Assembly: GCA_029891385.1 (NCBI GenBank)
Contig: CM057233.1
Span: 36,067,540 to 36,131,539 of the forward strand
From: Erythroxylum novogranatense
Taxonomy: Eukaryota; Streptophyta; Magnoliopsida; Malpighiales; Erythroxylaceae
Length of the DNA: 64,000 nt
Reading direction: 5' to 3'
The notes beneath the pieces are model-generated. The model saw only the letters and a program-made list of their open reading frames with translations. It had not been told where the DNA came from and ran no database searches. Shown here in pieces: positions 48,212-60,200 of this stretch. Made by a program: the position numbers and the translations under genes. The stretch's first letter is position 1; every line of letters starts with the position of its first letter.

Positions 48212-48367
48212 GTGATACATTGTGAATATGCGATGAAGTGAATATTATGTTATGTGCGATAGTGTGATACATTGTGAATATGCGATGAAGTGAATATTAT
48301 GTTATGTGCGATAGTGTGATACATTGTGAATATGTAATGAAGTGAGCGTTGTGTAATGTGCGATGTT
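48212..48367. repeat. Three 52-bp tandem units in the 5' LTR
   Basis: Units start at 48212, 48264 and 48316 with GTGATACATTGTGAATATG; the 3' LTR has the same at 56200, 56252 and 56304. Confidence 0.93.
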
Positions 48368-48974
48368 TTGATGCATGAATTGAGTGAACCATCGATGATG
48401 GTTACCTCATTGAGTTCACAAAACTCACCAAAATTGCAACGTTGTCTTTTCAGGACCGAGAGACGACTCTAGTTATTATAGAAGATCTTCTAGCCGAGTA
48501 GATTGCGATTGGAGATTGAGGTCATGGCTTAAAGGTCGGTCAGCTGGGGTTCTTTTGGATGGTTTAAATAGATTTGATACACTTTCCTCATTCACGTAGT
48601 ACTATTGTATTAGGTTTTCTGATGATGTACATACGGATATTGTGGTCAGACAATGTAGACCCTGATTTTTGTGAAATGTAATGAGGAAAAAAAAGTTGGT
48701 TTTAAAATATTGTGATCTTCTTATGATGCTTTGATCTTGAATTATGTTACCATGCCATAGAAAGGGATGTAGTGATCGAGCGTGGCGTGCCCTCATCGTA
48801 GGATATGTGTTTGAATGACCTCCGGGTGTCGGTGGATACCTATGATGAGGGTGCTACATTTGGGTGGTATCAGAGCATGGTTTAGCATCTGTTGGGACTT
48901 ATAGAAATGATAAGCATGAAATGCCTTGAGCAATGCGGATAATGATTGAAGTTATCTTTTCTTAAAGGTCATCC

Positions 48975-49910
48975 GCCCTAGGTGATCAGATTGATCAACC
49001 CGCTGACCAAGGATCTGTAGGAGCCAGTAGAGAGTCCTCGGTACCTCGATCTGAGGGGTTGCCTCCTAGAGTTCTCGAGAAAAGGGAGAGGAGGTATGAT
49101 AGGCTTCAGCGAGGGCTGTTGACTTCTATGGCGGCCTGAGACCTGCTTGGCCGAGGGATGGTTAGAAAGGACAGAGAGAGTATTTGATCAGATGGACTGC
49201 GAGCCCGATGAGAGGTTCGATTATGCAGTGTCTCTCTTGCAGGGCCTAGCTTACCAGTGGTGGAAGACTGTTCCAGGCAGTACCACCAGGCCTTGTCTAT
49301 TGAAGTGGGAAGACTTTCTGAGAGTCTTCAGAGACAACTACATGCCTAAGGTCTACTTGGACATGAAGATGCAAGAGTTCTTGGAACTGAAGCAGGGCAA
49401 GATGTTAGTGGCGGACTATGAGGTCCGATTTAATGAATTGATGAGTTATGCTACCGCTCTGATTCCTACCGAGGAAGACAAGTGCAGGAGGTTGGAGAAT
49501 GGGCTTAATATGGAGATCAGATCAAGGTTGGCAAGGTCAGATATGGGCACTTTCACTGAGTTGAGAGCTGCCTCAATCAGAATTGAACAGCTAATGAAAG
49601 AGAAGCAAGTAGAGATCGGGCAAGGATCCAGAGGAAAGAGGCCTAGTGAGAGTCAAGGCAGTTCTGGCAAGAGTTTTAGTAAGCGCCCAGTAGACCATTC
49701 AGATCATCGGTGGATTTAGGCAGGTCAAACAGGAATGAGAGGTAGACCTATCTGACTGGTGGGGGACGAAGTATAGTGCAAAACTAGCGGCCCCATGTGA
49801 GTATTATGGGAAAAGGCACGGTGGAGAGTGTTGGGCTATAGCAGAGCTTGTTTGGCTTGGGCTCCTTTGAACACAAAATTAGGAATTGTCCGGTTGTTCT
49901 TTGGAACCCG
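48975..49910 (+). pseudogene. Chromovirus Gag
   Basis: Main frame 49147-49719: Retrotrans_gag core with AEGWLERTERVFDQMDC, YAVSLLQGLAYQWWKTV, WEDFLRVFRDNYMPK and FLELKQGKMLVADYEVRF. The true N-terminus lies upstream in another frame (from about 48975, ending at a stop just before 49140). A degenerate zinc-knuckle region (GKRHGGECW..., FEHKIRNCPV) follows at about 49800-49905 after a stop and frame change. The first Cys pair is damaged. Confidence 0.85.
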
Positions 49911-50119
49911 ATCGGTGTTAGTGGGAGATCCGGAGTGATGCTCTGATTCAGCAGAGGCAGGTGGTGGCTCTGGACATAGAGGTAGAGGTAGAGATAGAGG
50001 AGAGCTGGGAGTTCTTCCATGAGGTCTGCAGTCGAGGCGGTAGACCACGATCTCAAGCTGTGGTCTATGCCATGACTCGGCGGGAGGCCCAAGACTCACG
50101 AGATGTGGTTGCAGAGTGC

Positions 50120-50560
50120 GCTTCTTGTTTATGATTTGGAGGCATTTGCCTTTGCTAAATCCAGATCCACACACTCTTTCATTGCCGCATTTGGCATGTA
50201 GACTGCATTGTGTTAGGGAGTTCTTGCGGTATGGGCTAGAGGTGAGTACACCTCTGGTAGACTACTCTTGTCATTGGTGAGGTATCAAGGAGTGCTTAGT
50301 TAAGGTTGATCAAGTAGAGCTAAAGGCAGACCTGATTGTATTACAGTTGAGAGAGATAGATGTGATCTTAGGTATGGATTGGCTCACTGCCCATAGGGCC
50401 ATCATGAACTGTTACACTAAGGAGGTAGTATTAGAATCTCCTGTCACCTATAGCGATTCGAGAGGAATTAGTCAGGCAGTGCCAGCTAGGATGATATCCT
50501 TCATGAGTGCTCTGAGGTTGATGTAGGGAGGATGTAAGGCTTATCTGGCCCACATCATTG
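50120..50560 (+). pseudogene. Chromovirus protease remnant
   Basis: Aspartic protease region recognised from THSFIAAF near 50170 and, about 70 codons later, VILGMDWL near 50370. The position of the catalytic DSG reads KSR, so the enzyme would be inactive. Stops and frame changes separate the two parts. Confidence 0.65.
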
Positions 50561-50568
50561 ATTCTAGG

Positions 50569-51930
50569 GTGGAGCAGAGCGTTCAGGACATTCCAGTGGT
50601 TAAGGAATTCCGAGATGTGTTTCCCGAGAAGTTACCTGATTTACCACCAGATCGGGAAACAGAGTTCACAATTGATTTGGTTCCAAGTGCTGCTCCTATA
50701 TCCATTCCCCCATATAGGATGGCACCTGTGGAATTGAAGGAGTTGAAAGCTCAGTTACAAGAGTTGTTGGAAAAGGGTTTCATAAGGCCCAGTGTTTCAC
50801 CTTGAGGAGCGCCAGTATTGTTTGTGAAGAAGAAGGATGGGACTTTGAGGTTATGCATCGATTATAGGCAGCTTAATCGGGTGACCGTGAAGAACAAGTA
50901 TCCGTTGCCTAGAATTGATGACTTGCTTGACCGATTCGCGAGGAGCTCGGTATTTACTAAGCTAGATCTGAGATCAGGGTATTACCAGTTGAAGATAGTG
51001 GAGGCTGATATACCTAAGAGTGCATTCAGGAGCAGGTATGGGCACTATGAGTTCCTAGTGATGCCATTTGAGTTAACCAATGCCCCGATAGCTTTTATGG
51101 CCTTGATGAATAAGGTGTTCCAGCCCTACCTGGATCGATTTGTAATTGTATTCATTGACGATATCTTGGTGTATTCAAAGAGTAGAAAGGAGCATCTTTG
51201 AGCATTTGAAAGTGATCTTCTGATTATGAGAGAAACAATTGTATGCCAAATTTAGTAAGTGTGAATTTTGGTTAGATCAAGTTGTATTTCTGGGACATAT
51301 AGTAACTGGAGATGGCATACAGGTAGATCCAAAGAAGGTAGAGGCAGTTATGAATTGGGAAGCTCCGAGAAATGTGCCTGAGATCCGAAGCTTCCTAGGA
51401 TTAGCCGGATATTACCGAAGATTTGTCGAGGGGTTTTCCTTGATCTCGGCCCCTCTGACTAAACTTCTGAGGAAGAATGTAGTGTTTAGATGGAGTGAGG
51501 AGTGTCAGAAGAGCTTTGAGGAGTTGAAACATCGGCTGATTACCGCACCGGTGTTGACTATTCCATCAGGGATTGGAGGATATGTGGTATATAGTGATGC
51601 TTCGCATCAAGGTTTGGGATGTGTACTGATGCAGCATGGCAAGGTGATCGCCTATGCATCGAGACAATTAAGGTCTCACGAGATCAATTATCCGGTACAT
51701 GATTTAGAGCTAGCTGCAGTTGTCTTTGCTCTAAAAATTTGGAGACATTATTTGTATGGGGAGACTTTCCAGATATATACTGATCATCAGAGTCTGAAAT
51801 ACTTGATGAGTCAGAAGGAGCTAAACTTGAGGCAAAGGAGGTGGATTGAGTTATTAAAAGATTATGATTGTACTATTGAGTACCACCGTGGAAAGCTAAT
51901 GTGGTGGCGGATGCTTTGAGCATGAAGTCT
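50569..51930 (+). pseudogene. Chromovirus reverse transcriptase and RNase H
   Basis: Nearly continuous: [17 protein letters not shown] and [17 protein letters not shown] (50569-50805), a TGG-to-TGA stop in the SPWGAP motif, then [20 protein letters not shown] through the catalytic [10 protein letters not shown] (50818-51201). A frameshift near 51200 leads to [22 protein letters not shown] and RNase H ([43 protein letters not shown]) at 51239-51919. RT copies the element RNA into DNA and RNase H removes the template; here the breaks prevent a full product. Confidence 0.92.
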
Positions 51931-53090
51931 AATCTTAGTCAAATTTCAGATTCGATTATCGAGGTTACCTAATCGATTCATTTGAGAGCTATAAATGTAG
52001 AGTTGAATCGGAGCAAGATGAGGCACTAGTTGCTACTTTGAAGTTGAGGCCAATGCTACATGATAGAATTAGAAAAGTGCGAACAAAGATCCCGATATAG
52101 TAAAGCTTATAGATAAAGTGAGAGCAAATCCGGAGTCCGAGTTTGAGTTGAGAGATGAGACTTTGTGGTTGAGACATAGGCTATGTGTACCTAATGTGGA
52201 TGATTTGAGGAAGGAGATCCTTGAGGAAGCTCATATGGCAGCTTTATGCTATGCATCCCGGTACTACCAAGATGTATAACACATTGAAGCAACATTTTTG
52301 GTGGCCTGGAATGAAGAAGCAAGTAGCTGAGTACGTGTCAAGATGTATGACGTGCCAGCAAGTGAAGGCAGAGCACCAGGCTCCAGTAGGGTAGTTGAAT
52401 TCATTGCCCATTCCGGAGTGGAAATGGGAACGGATCACTATGGACTTCATCATGGGGTTGCCTAAGACTCCGAGGTAGCATGATTCTATTTGGGTCATAG
52501 TGAACCGGTTGACTAAATCGGCCCATTTCTTACCAGTGAGAGAGAATAACTCACTTGATCAGTTGGCCCAAAAGTATGTGAATGAGGTGGTGAGACTGCA
52601 TGGAGTGCCAGTGTCTATAGTATCAGACAGAGACCCTAAATTTACTTTGAGATTTTGGAAGAGATTGTAGACTGCCATGGGAACTAAATTGAACTTGATC
52701 TGACGTTTGATCCTCAAATGATGGACCAGAGAAAGGACAATTAAAACTGTTGGGAATATGCTCAGGGCTTGTGTATTGGAGTTTAGAGGAGCTTGGGATC
52801 AATATATGGCATTGATTGAGTTTGCCTACAATAACCACTACCACAGTAGTATCGGAATGGCACCGTATGAGGCACTGTACGGTAGGAAGTGTCGGTCGCC
52901 ATTGTGTTGGGATGAAGAGGGCTTGAGAATGATGGAAGGCCCGAGTTGATCTGACACAGTGGATAAGGTGAAGTCGATCCGAAGCCGAATCAAAGCGGCT
53001 CAGGATAGACAAAAGAGTTATGTGGATCAACATCGACGTGATATAGAGTACAGTGTAGGAGATAGAGTATTTTTGAGAGTGTCACCCTAG
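51931..53090 (+). pseudogene. Chromovirus integrase
   Basis: Fragments in order: a zinc-binding region ending CMTCQQVKAEHQ (52340-52385); the catalytic core with TMDFIMGLPKTP (first Asp, near 52440), NRLTKSAHFLPV, VPVSIVSDRDPKFT (second Asp, near 52620) and the ACVLEFRGAWDQYMALIEFA / IGMAPYEALYGRKCRSPLCW block (52758-52949). Stops or frame changes occur at several points, among them one in the TPR*HDSIW segment. Confidence 0.88.
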
Positions 53091-53520
53091 AGGGGAGTTT
53101 TGAGATTTGGTAAAAAGGGCAAGTTGAGCCCTAGGTACATTGGTCCTTATGAGATCATTGAGAGGATAGGACCTTTGGCCTATAAGTTGGCTTTACCAAA
53201 TGAGATGTCTCAATTGCATAATGTGTTCCATGTGAGTATGCTCCGAAGATACCGATCGGATCCGACACATGTGATACCAGCTCAGGAGATCGAGGTTGCT
53301 AGTAGCTTAAGCTATGTTGAGGAGCCGATCAAAATTGTGGGATCACGGATTAAGCAGTTAAGGAACAAGGTTATTCCATTGGTAAAAGTCCTTTGGATGA
53401 ACCACTCGAATGAAGAAGCAACATGGGAGACAGAGGAGCATATGAGGAGACAATATCCCCACCTATTCGAGCAAGCAGGTAAGAATTTTGAGGACGAAAT
53501 TTCTTTAAGGAGGGGAGAGT
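53091..53520 (+). pseudogene. Chromovirus integrase C-terminus with chromodomain
   Basis: A W-to-stop change precedes RGVLRFGKKGKLSPRYIGPYEI (GPY/F module). Then VFHVSMLRRYRSDPTHV, and a chromodomain-like end (PLVKVLWMNHSNEEATWETEEHMR) that in this group steers integration toward particular chromatin. The frame is open from 53100 to 53525 and overlaps the AGGA-loop hairpin (53484-53501) and polypurine tract. Confidence 0.9.
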
Positions 53521-56500
53521 TGTAACATCCCATTGCTAGTGGAAAGGGGTAGGATGGTAAATGTGAGTGACTAATGAGAGTTAGGAATGTATTCTACATG
53601 TTCATGCATAACTTGCTACACACTTAGACTTGATTGTTGCACATGAAAATACTTGTACATGCATTCATGAATAATTCCGGGTATAATTGGAATGATTTGA
53701 GAATCTTGAATGTTATTATTATTGAAAATTTTATGGGTTAGTGAGATCTTGATGTTTTGAATTTTAGTGGAATTATTGTATTTGTATATGTTGGTGAAGT
53801 TATGGAGTATTAAGAAAGATATATATTTATAGTAAGGAACAAGAAATAAATTAAATAAAGATTTGAAGATAGTTGGGTTGTAAAGATGATTGTTGTATTG
53901 GAAAGAGGGGAACTAAATGGAGTTATTTTCCAAAGAAACTAAGTTAGGGTTTAATCATTTAGAAAGTGACATGTGTCACTTAGACCTTGTACTCTAGCTA
54001 GAAGTAGGTCACTATTTCTTGAGAGTTGGCAGGTTAAGTCTTGTCCAAGTCCCTTCTTTATTCTCATCTTTCCAAAACTTCTCTCTTCGAAACACAGAAT
54101 TTTTCAGCAAAATATCTTCTAAGGGACTCTTGTGTTCTTCCTTTCTTTCACCAACCTTACTTTGCCATGTGTGTCATCTATTCTAAGGAAAACCAGAAGC
54201 TGATCATTTCACTCGAAGAAGTACTGAAAACTTGTGGAGTTTAGGGCTTGAAGATTTTGGAGATTTCAAAGAGTAAGTGTTAGAAAATCCCTCCGTTGGG
54301 GTTTGTGAAATAAAGTTGATAGATTACTGTCATCTGCATAAAAAAAATGTACTTCATGTGTTTGTTCTTAAATACTGGTTAGTTGGGGAGAAATAAATTC
54401 AGTTATAGTGTTAAATTAGTTTTTGAGAAAACTTTTGGTGTTTGGTGACATAAAGTGTTGAAAGTTAGAAAGTCTGGAAAATTTCTCACTGAGCATGTTT
54501 CAGTATTTTGGTCATAACATTTTCTGTGGTTGTCTAAATAAGATGATTCTTAATTCGGAGTAAACTAGGAATATATGGCTACAATTCGTATGAAGACATT
54601 GAATTTCAGTTCTGTCTCTAAAAGTCTCAAAAGTTGTCACGAAGTTGAGAATTGGGTGCAGGATGTTGAGAGTTGAGCGAAAATTCATGTTCCAACTTCG
54701 GGAGGAAATTTGGACCTAATTTAGATAGATTCTGGCAAAATTCCCTTCTGAAAAGTTGTAGATATTTCTTTTAGCTTTCCAACGGTATAAAGTTGGTAAA
54801 ATTTGGATATCAGAGTCAAAAGTTATGATCTTTTTAAGTGGATGCATTCCAGACGCAAAAACTGAGACGCAGACGCAAAGACTGAGACGCAGACGCAAAG
54901 ACTGAGACGAAGACGCAAAAATTCAGACGCAGACGCAAAAATTCAGACGCAGACGCAGAAACTGAGACGGAGACGCAGAGACTGAGACGCAGACGCAAAG
55001 ACTGAGACGCAGACGCAGAAAAACAAAAACAACAGATTGTACTTTTTGGTCATAACTTTTTCTCTAGACCTCCAAATGACCTGATTTTTAAAGCATTGGA
55101 TTCCTAACACACTTATTTATCTCTCCACAAAAAGTTATAGTTTTTGGTATTATATTAGAAATGATTGATTGAATCAAAGTAAGGGTACCGGTGGAAGGAG
55201 TATGAATTGGATATTTTACTGAATGTATTTCAGTATTTTGATGATATCTTGGTCTATAGGATTCCAATTGAGGTAATTCTTAATTTGTAGTGAACTAGAG
55301 TAATAGGGCTACAAATTATATGAAGGAGCTGAATCTTGATACAGTCTCTAAGGTGTTCAATTTCTAGATGGAAGTTGGATATAATACACTGTTTTGGAGA
55401 AAGATCTGAAATGGTTCATTGGATTATGAGATCGGATTCAAATGGTTTATGGAGGGTTAAATCCCATAGAATGAGGCTAATTAAGTGAGTTTTGATAGTT
55501 GAACGTCTTGTGAAGAAATTGATGGATTGATACCCGGGATAGTCATGAATATGCATTATACATATTTCATCTCATTCATGTGCATTATTAAACACTCATG
55601 ATTGTTCAAATTGTGATATATGTATATGTTATTTTTTATAGAGGAGCCATTGGAACGTCAACCTCCAGACGTTCTTGGATCTTCCAGCATTAACCGGGAG
55701 AAACTAGTGAGTAACCTAGACGGTTTTGCTCAATTAATTGTTTGCTTTAGAATGTGTTTCGAATGAATTATTTAAGTGCTCCAAACATGCGAAAATTGTG
55801 AGTGTGCATATGAATGCAAAAGTGTGCTAAGCATTTCTACTGAATGCCGAACTAAGGTCCGATGATAAATGTGATCAAAACGTGAATGTGCATCCATGTA
55901 ATTGACTGAGATTATGATATGTGAAACATTCATTACATGTATGCATGAAAGATAAAGGAAGTTATGACTGGAGTTGCCAGGATAAGGAGCTAAAAGCTCA
56001 AAAATGTGAACAGAGCCTTGGGCTCAAGTGCGACTGTCCCCGATATCTACAAAGAGATATGGGATGTTATTCGACTAAGCTCAACATCCAGAAAGGGGTG
56101 AGCTGGAAAAAGGCACTCGGTCATAACAACAATAATAAACGAAATTGAGTCTCATGTGCATTGCCAATAGTAATTGATGTGTGTTTTTACTTGAACAATG
56201 TGATACATTGTGAATATGCGATGAAGTGAATATTATGTTATGTGCGATAGTGTGATACATTGTGAATATGCGATGAAGTGAATATTATGTTATGTGCGAT
56301 AGTGTGATACATTGTGAATATGTAATGAAGTGAGCGTTGTGTTATGTGCGATGTTTTGATGCATGAATTGAGTGAACCATCGATGATGGTTACCTCATTG
56401 AGTTCGCAAAACTCACCAAAATTGCAACATTATCTTTTCAGGACCGAGAGACGACTCTAGTTGTTATAGAAGATCTTCTAGCCGAGTAGATTGCGATTGG

Positions 56501-56851
56501 AGATTGAGGTCATGGCTCAAAGGTCGGTCAGCTGGGGTTCTTTTGGATGGTTTAAATAGATTTGATACACTTTCCTCATTCACGTAGTACTATTGTATTA
56601 GGTTTTCTGATGATGTACATACGGATATTGTGGTCAGACAATGTAGACCCTGATTTTTGTGAAATGTAATGAGGAAAAAAAAGTTGGTTTTAAAATATTG
56701 TGATCTTCTTATGATGCTTTGATCTTGAATTATGTTACCATGCCATAGAAAGGGATGTAGTGATCGAACGTAGCGTGCCCTCATAGTAGGATATGTGCCG
56801 GAATGACCTCCGGGTGTCCCGGTGGATACCCTGCGATAAGGGGGCGCTATA
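53521..56851 (+). repeat. 3' LTR of the chromovirus
   Basis: TGTAACATCC...GGGCGCTATA, about 3331 bp; its last bases differ from the 5' LTR end (GTGCTACA). Followed by the duplication TGGAC. Confidence 0.95.
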
Positions 56852-57100
56852 TGGACTTTTTCTCCCGAATTTCCAGAAAAATTCATAAGGGTCATTATCA
56901 ATTGACGGTCACTCTAAAACATTTCCAAATCCACTATTCAGACCCAAAAATTCCATAATTCCCAATAAATCATAAATCATATCGTTTTCACAAATCCCAT
57001 CACAATCACAAATAATAGCTAGGAAAATATCATGAATGCATGTACCTACATGTGCATGAACCAAATGACTCATTCATCTAAAATTAGAGGTCAAAATAAA
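56852..57100 (-). repeat. Continuation of the split long LTR
   Basis: Resumes the LTR interrupted at 45540 and matches the corresponding part of the LTR at 57278-61187 (GCATGTAC...ATGTGCA block). It stops about 110 bp short of the LTR end at the CACTA-like sequence. Confidence 0.65.
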
Positions 57101-57282
57101 CACTACAAGGAAAATACCCATTTTGCGACATTTTATAAACGTCCCAAATGTTTGGAAAATGTCGGGGAAACGTTTTTTTGATGTTTTTAAAAACGTCGCA
57201 CCGAACGTCGTAGAAGGGGAGTAAGCAACGTTTTTCTTGACGTTTTGTAGAAAACGTCGAGGAAGCCTGGGTTTTTTTGTAG
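57101..57282. mobile_element. CACTA-like terminal fragment or MITE
   Basis: Left end CACTACAAGGAAAATACCC is a typical CACTA terminus. The right end GGGTTTTTTTGTAG is its imperfect complement, lacking the last two bases. Sub-terminal AACGTC/GACGTT motifs recur at least seven times, as expected for transposase binding. No coding capacity and no clear 3-bp duplication. Confidence 0.7.
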
Positions 57283-60200
57283 CATCCCACTCCCGCAAGA
57301 CCCGAACCTGATATCGATGGTGATATCCGAGCCCGTGCCCCACGAGGGTAGTATGCTAGAATGGTCAAATCAATTTAAAACAGATTTCGGTAAACAATTT
57401 GGGCCACGATACGAAAACATTTTCAATCAAAGTCCAATTTCAGTCATAAAACCATTCATACACACTTAGATTGACAACCAATTTGGGCCCAATACAATAA
57501 CAATATTTATCTGCGAAAAAAATACAATTTTTTGACATAGAACCAGAATGACTCAAATGCAGACATGAGACTGATCCCGACGCCAAACTCTGCCTTGCTT
57601 GCAGTAATCATACTCCCGTTCCACTAACGAGGTACTCTTCAATTCCTGAAAAATAGTTGCAATGTTGGGTGAGTTTGCGAACTCAATGAGAAACCATCAT
57701 CGATGGTTCACTCAATTCATGCATATTCAATCAATTTACTAAATAATACATACAATCACATTTATCAAATGTAAGGCGTTTCTCCTTTAACACAATTCAT
57801 ATTCGATCATTTATAGATGCAATGCACATGTGACACTTTTCATTTTTCATTTCGTTGTTGTGACCGTGCGCCTGAAACTGTCCCAATGACGGGCACATTC
57901 GTTGAGCCAGTGGCTCTAAAAATATTGGGCTTGAAGCCCTGATACATTGAGCCCGAGGCTCTGAATACGTTGGACCTGAGGTCCTGTGCGTTGAGCTGAA
58001 AGCTCTCATATACGTTGGGCGTGATATGCCCTGATACGGTGGTATTCGGTCACAACTGCCTTTATCTGATCATACTTTTATGCATGCAATGTACATGTTC
58101 CAATTTCCATTTACATGTCAATGTTATTTGCCATTTCTTCGGACTTTCGGTCCGGTATTTCAATCATATACATTTTCAATTTATTGCATTGATGCATTCA
58201 CAGTCATTTACACACATTAGCACTTCAATATCACATTTCCAACATTTCGGACACCCCTGGTCCGAAATCAATCAAAATCAAACACACAGATCCTTCCTTA
58301 ACTCCACATGGTATCAATGCGTAATATTATACACACACATAGATTGAGAAACCAACTAGGTTACTCACCTATCACTTCCGAGCTAATGTCGGGAAGTCTC
58401 TGCAATGTCTGTGGGATGACGTTCCAACTGTGCCTCTATAACAATTAAAATAAGTACACATTACAAACTGTATAGTTAGAAATATCAAACAATGCACATG
58501 AAACAATTAAAACGTATACAATGCATGTTCATGACATTCCCGGCCCTAATCCAAAATTTTCCCATCATAAAAATTTCACCTAAAAATTAGAAACCTAACG
58601 GTACCGAAATTACTCAATTCGGGCCTCGATCGGTCCAAAAATAAATAAAACAGTGGCCACATAACTATTACCCGGACTCACGTCAATTTCCCGTCCAAAA
58701 ATTCCCAATCTCTCAGAAAATGAAATTAAATATTCAATGAATCTGATGCCTCAAAAATTAGGTCAATCGGACGTCAGACGGAAACGTTATTCACGAAATA
58801 AACCAAAATTTACATTAAACAATTAATATCTACATATACATAACCCTTATTTCCTTTTTTTTTTTTTCTAATTTCCAACCAAACTTCCAACACCCATAAC
58901 GCTTTGCACACAATTCAGAAAATTATAAACCATATCTCATTGGAAAGATAATGAAACCCTCTACAAGTTTCATTTAGACCATTTAAAGTAATTCCACCCC
59001 TAAGGGTGTCAAAAATCCCATGAAAGCTACTGCTCACTCAAAGTCACTCAACACAGTACAGTATCTTGTAAATTCAGTAACTTTCATTCTCTTCAGTCAA
59101 AAATTACACAATAAATATGCTCATCAATATCACAATGTTATCTAAAACTTTCATGAATAGCCAAAATCCTAATTCATTTACTAAATAGGTCAAATAATTT
59201 ACCGAAGCATCTGTCTACTAAACTGTCCCAATCTGAGCAGTACATTTTCAACCAGTATATCTCCTAGCACAAATGTCAAAAAAATCACTACTTTATATCC
59301 ATGAAAAGATAAGATCTCAAACTTCAATTTTCATGAAGAACTCTAAATCCAATTCGATCTCTAACAATTTCAAAACTGTTATGCAAGTTTCTGCCATGAT
59401 CAGCAATCCATGACCTAGCTTAGGTTCAGTTTTTACAAAATCATAACTCCCAAATCTGACATCCAAAAATTACATTACATGTATCCTTTTCAAGATAATT
59501 TCTTCCTATACAACTTTTTAGAAGATCACCAAAGCCAATTCCAGTCACAAAAATTGCTAAAATTGCTTACAATCAGAAAGCTCACAAAATCAACAATTAG
59601 GCTAGGTTTCCACAAATGACAGAAAATCAGTCAACATTCCACAATGCATAACTCCCAATATACAGATTGAAAAATAGCAAAATCAGTGGGAATGGAAAGC
59701 TAACTTAATATGCTTCAACTTTCATGAAGACCATTTTCTCAAATTCCATATCAATTAATTTAGAAAAATCAGCAAAACACTTTGGTCATAGTTTGATTCT
59801 TCACATGAGACACTAAAACAGGAACTTTCCATGCAAAAATTTGCCCTTCTAGAATTACAATTTAACAACACCTATTTCATACAAAATTGTATCCAACATC
59901 CCAAAGTTTAATTGGGCACAAACCTCACCTCATTTGCTCACCTACACAATTAGTTATGATCAAAACATTACAATATGTTCAACATTAAATTTTCCAGATT
60001 TCATCCTTACCTCTTCCTCTTCCATTCTATCACTTTACCTACATCAACATACACTCATTTACACCTCCAATTCAACCACAAAATCATTACAAAATTTACT
60101 TACATGATTAAACAAGATTTGGCAGAACATACACAAATAACTTTCCTTAGTTTTCCATTCATCTAGACTTCCAACAAGCAAGCCAAAACCAAGCCAAAAT

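Larger units (their letters stand above)
45541..48858 (+). repeat. 5' LTR of the chromovirus
   Basis: TGTAACATCC...GGGTGCTACA. Contains a 20-bp minisatellite (46868-47043), three 52-bp tandem units (48212-48367), hairpins at 47980-48139 and palindromes AACCATCGATGATGGTT (48387-48403) and GAGTTCACAAAACTC (48412-48426). Confidence 0.95.
45541..56851 (+). mobile_element. Complete Tekay/Del-like chromovirus (Ty3/gypsy), inactivated
   Basis: 11.3-kb element with LTRs of about 3.3 kb (45541-48858 and 53521-56851), perfect duplication TGGAC (45536-45540 and 56852-56856), tRNA-iMet primer site TGGTATCAGAGC (48865-48876) and a purine tract AAGGAGGGGAGAGT before the 3' LTR. Internal order is gag, protease, RT, RNase H, integrase, chromodomain, which with very long LTRs points to the Tekay (Del) lineage of chromoviruses. 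Several stops and frameshifts make it defective. The LTR pair differs by roughly 1-2% in the 660 bp I aligned by eye. It sits in the opposite orientation inside another long LTR. Confidence 0.95.

Noticed and set aside
49784..50174. Minus-strand frames of 102 and 112 residues over the gag-protease junction
   Set aside because: Antisense to the recognised zinc-knuckle and protease remnants of the chromovirus.
57904..58031. Mini-palindromes as rho-independent terminators
   Set aside because: Nuclear plant DNA, no T-runs after the stems, and tandem regular spacing; better explained as an LTR structural block.
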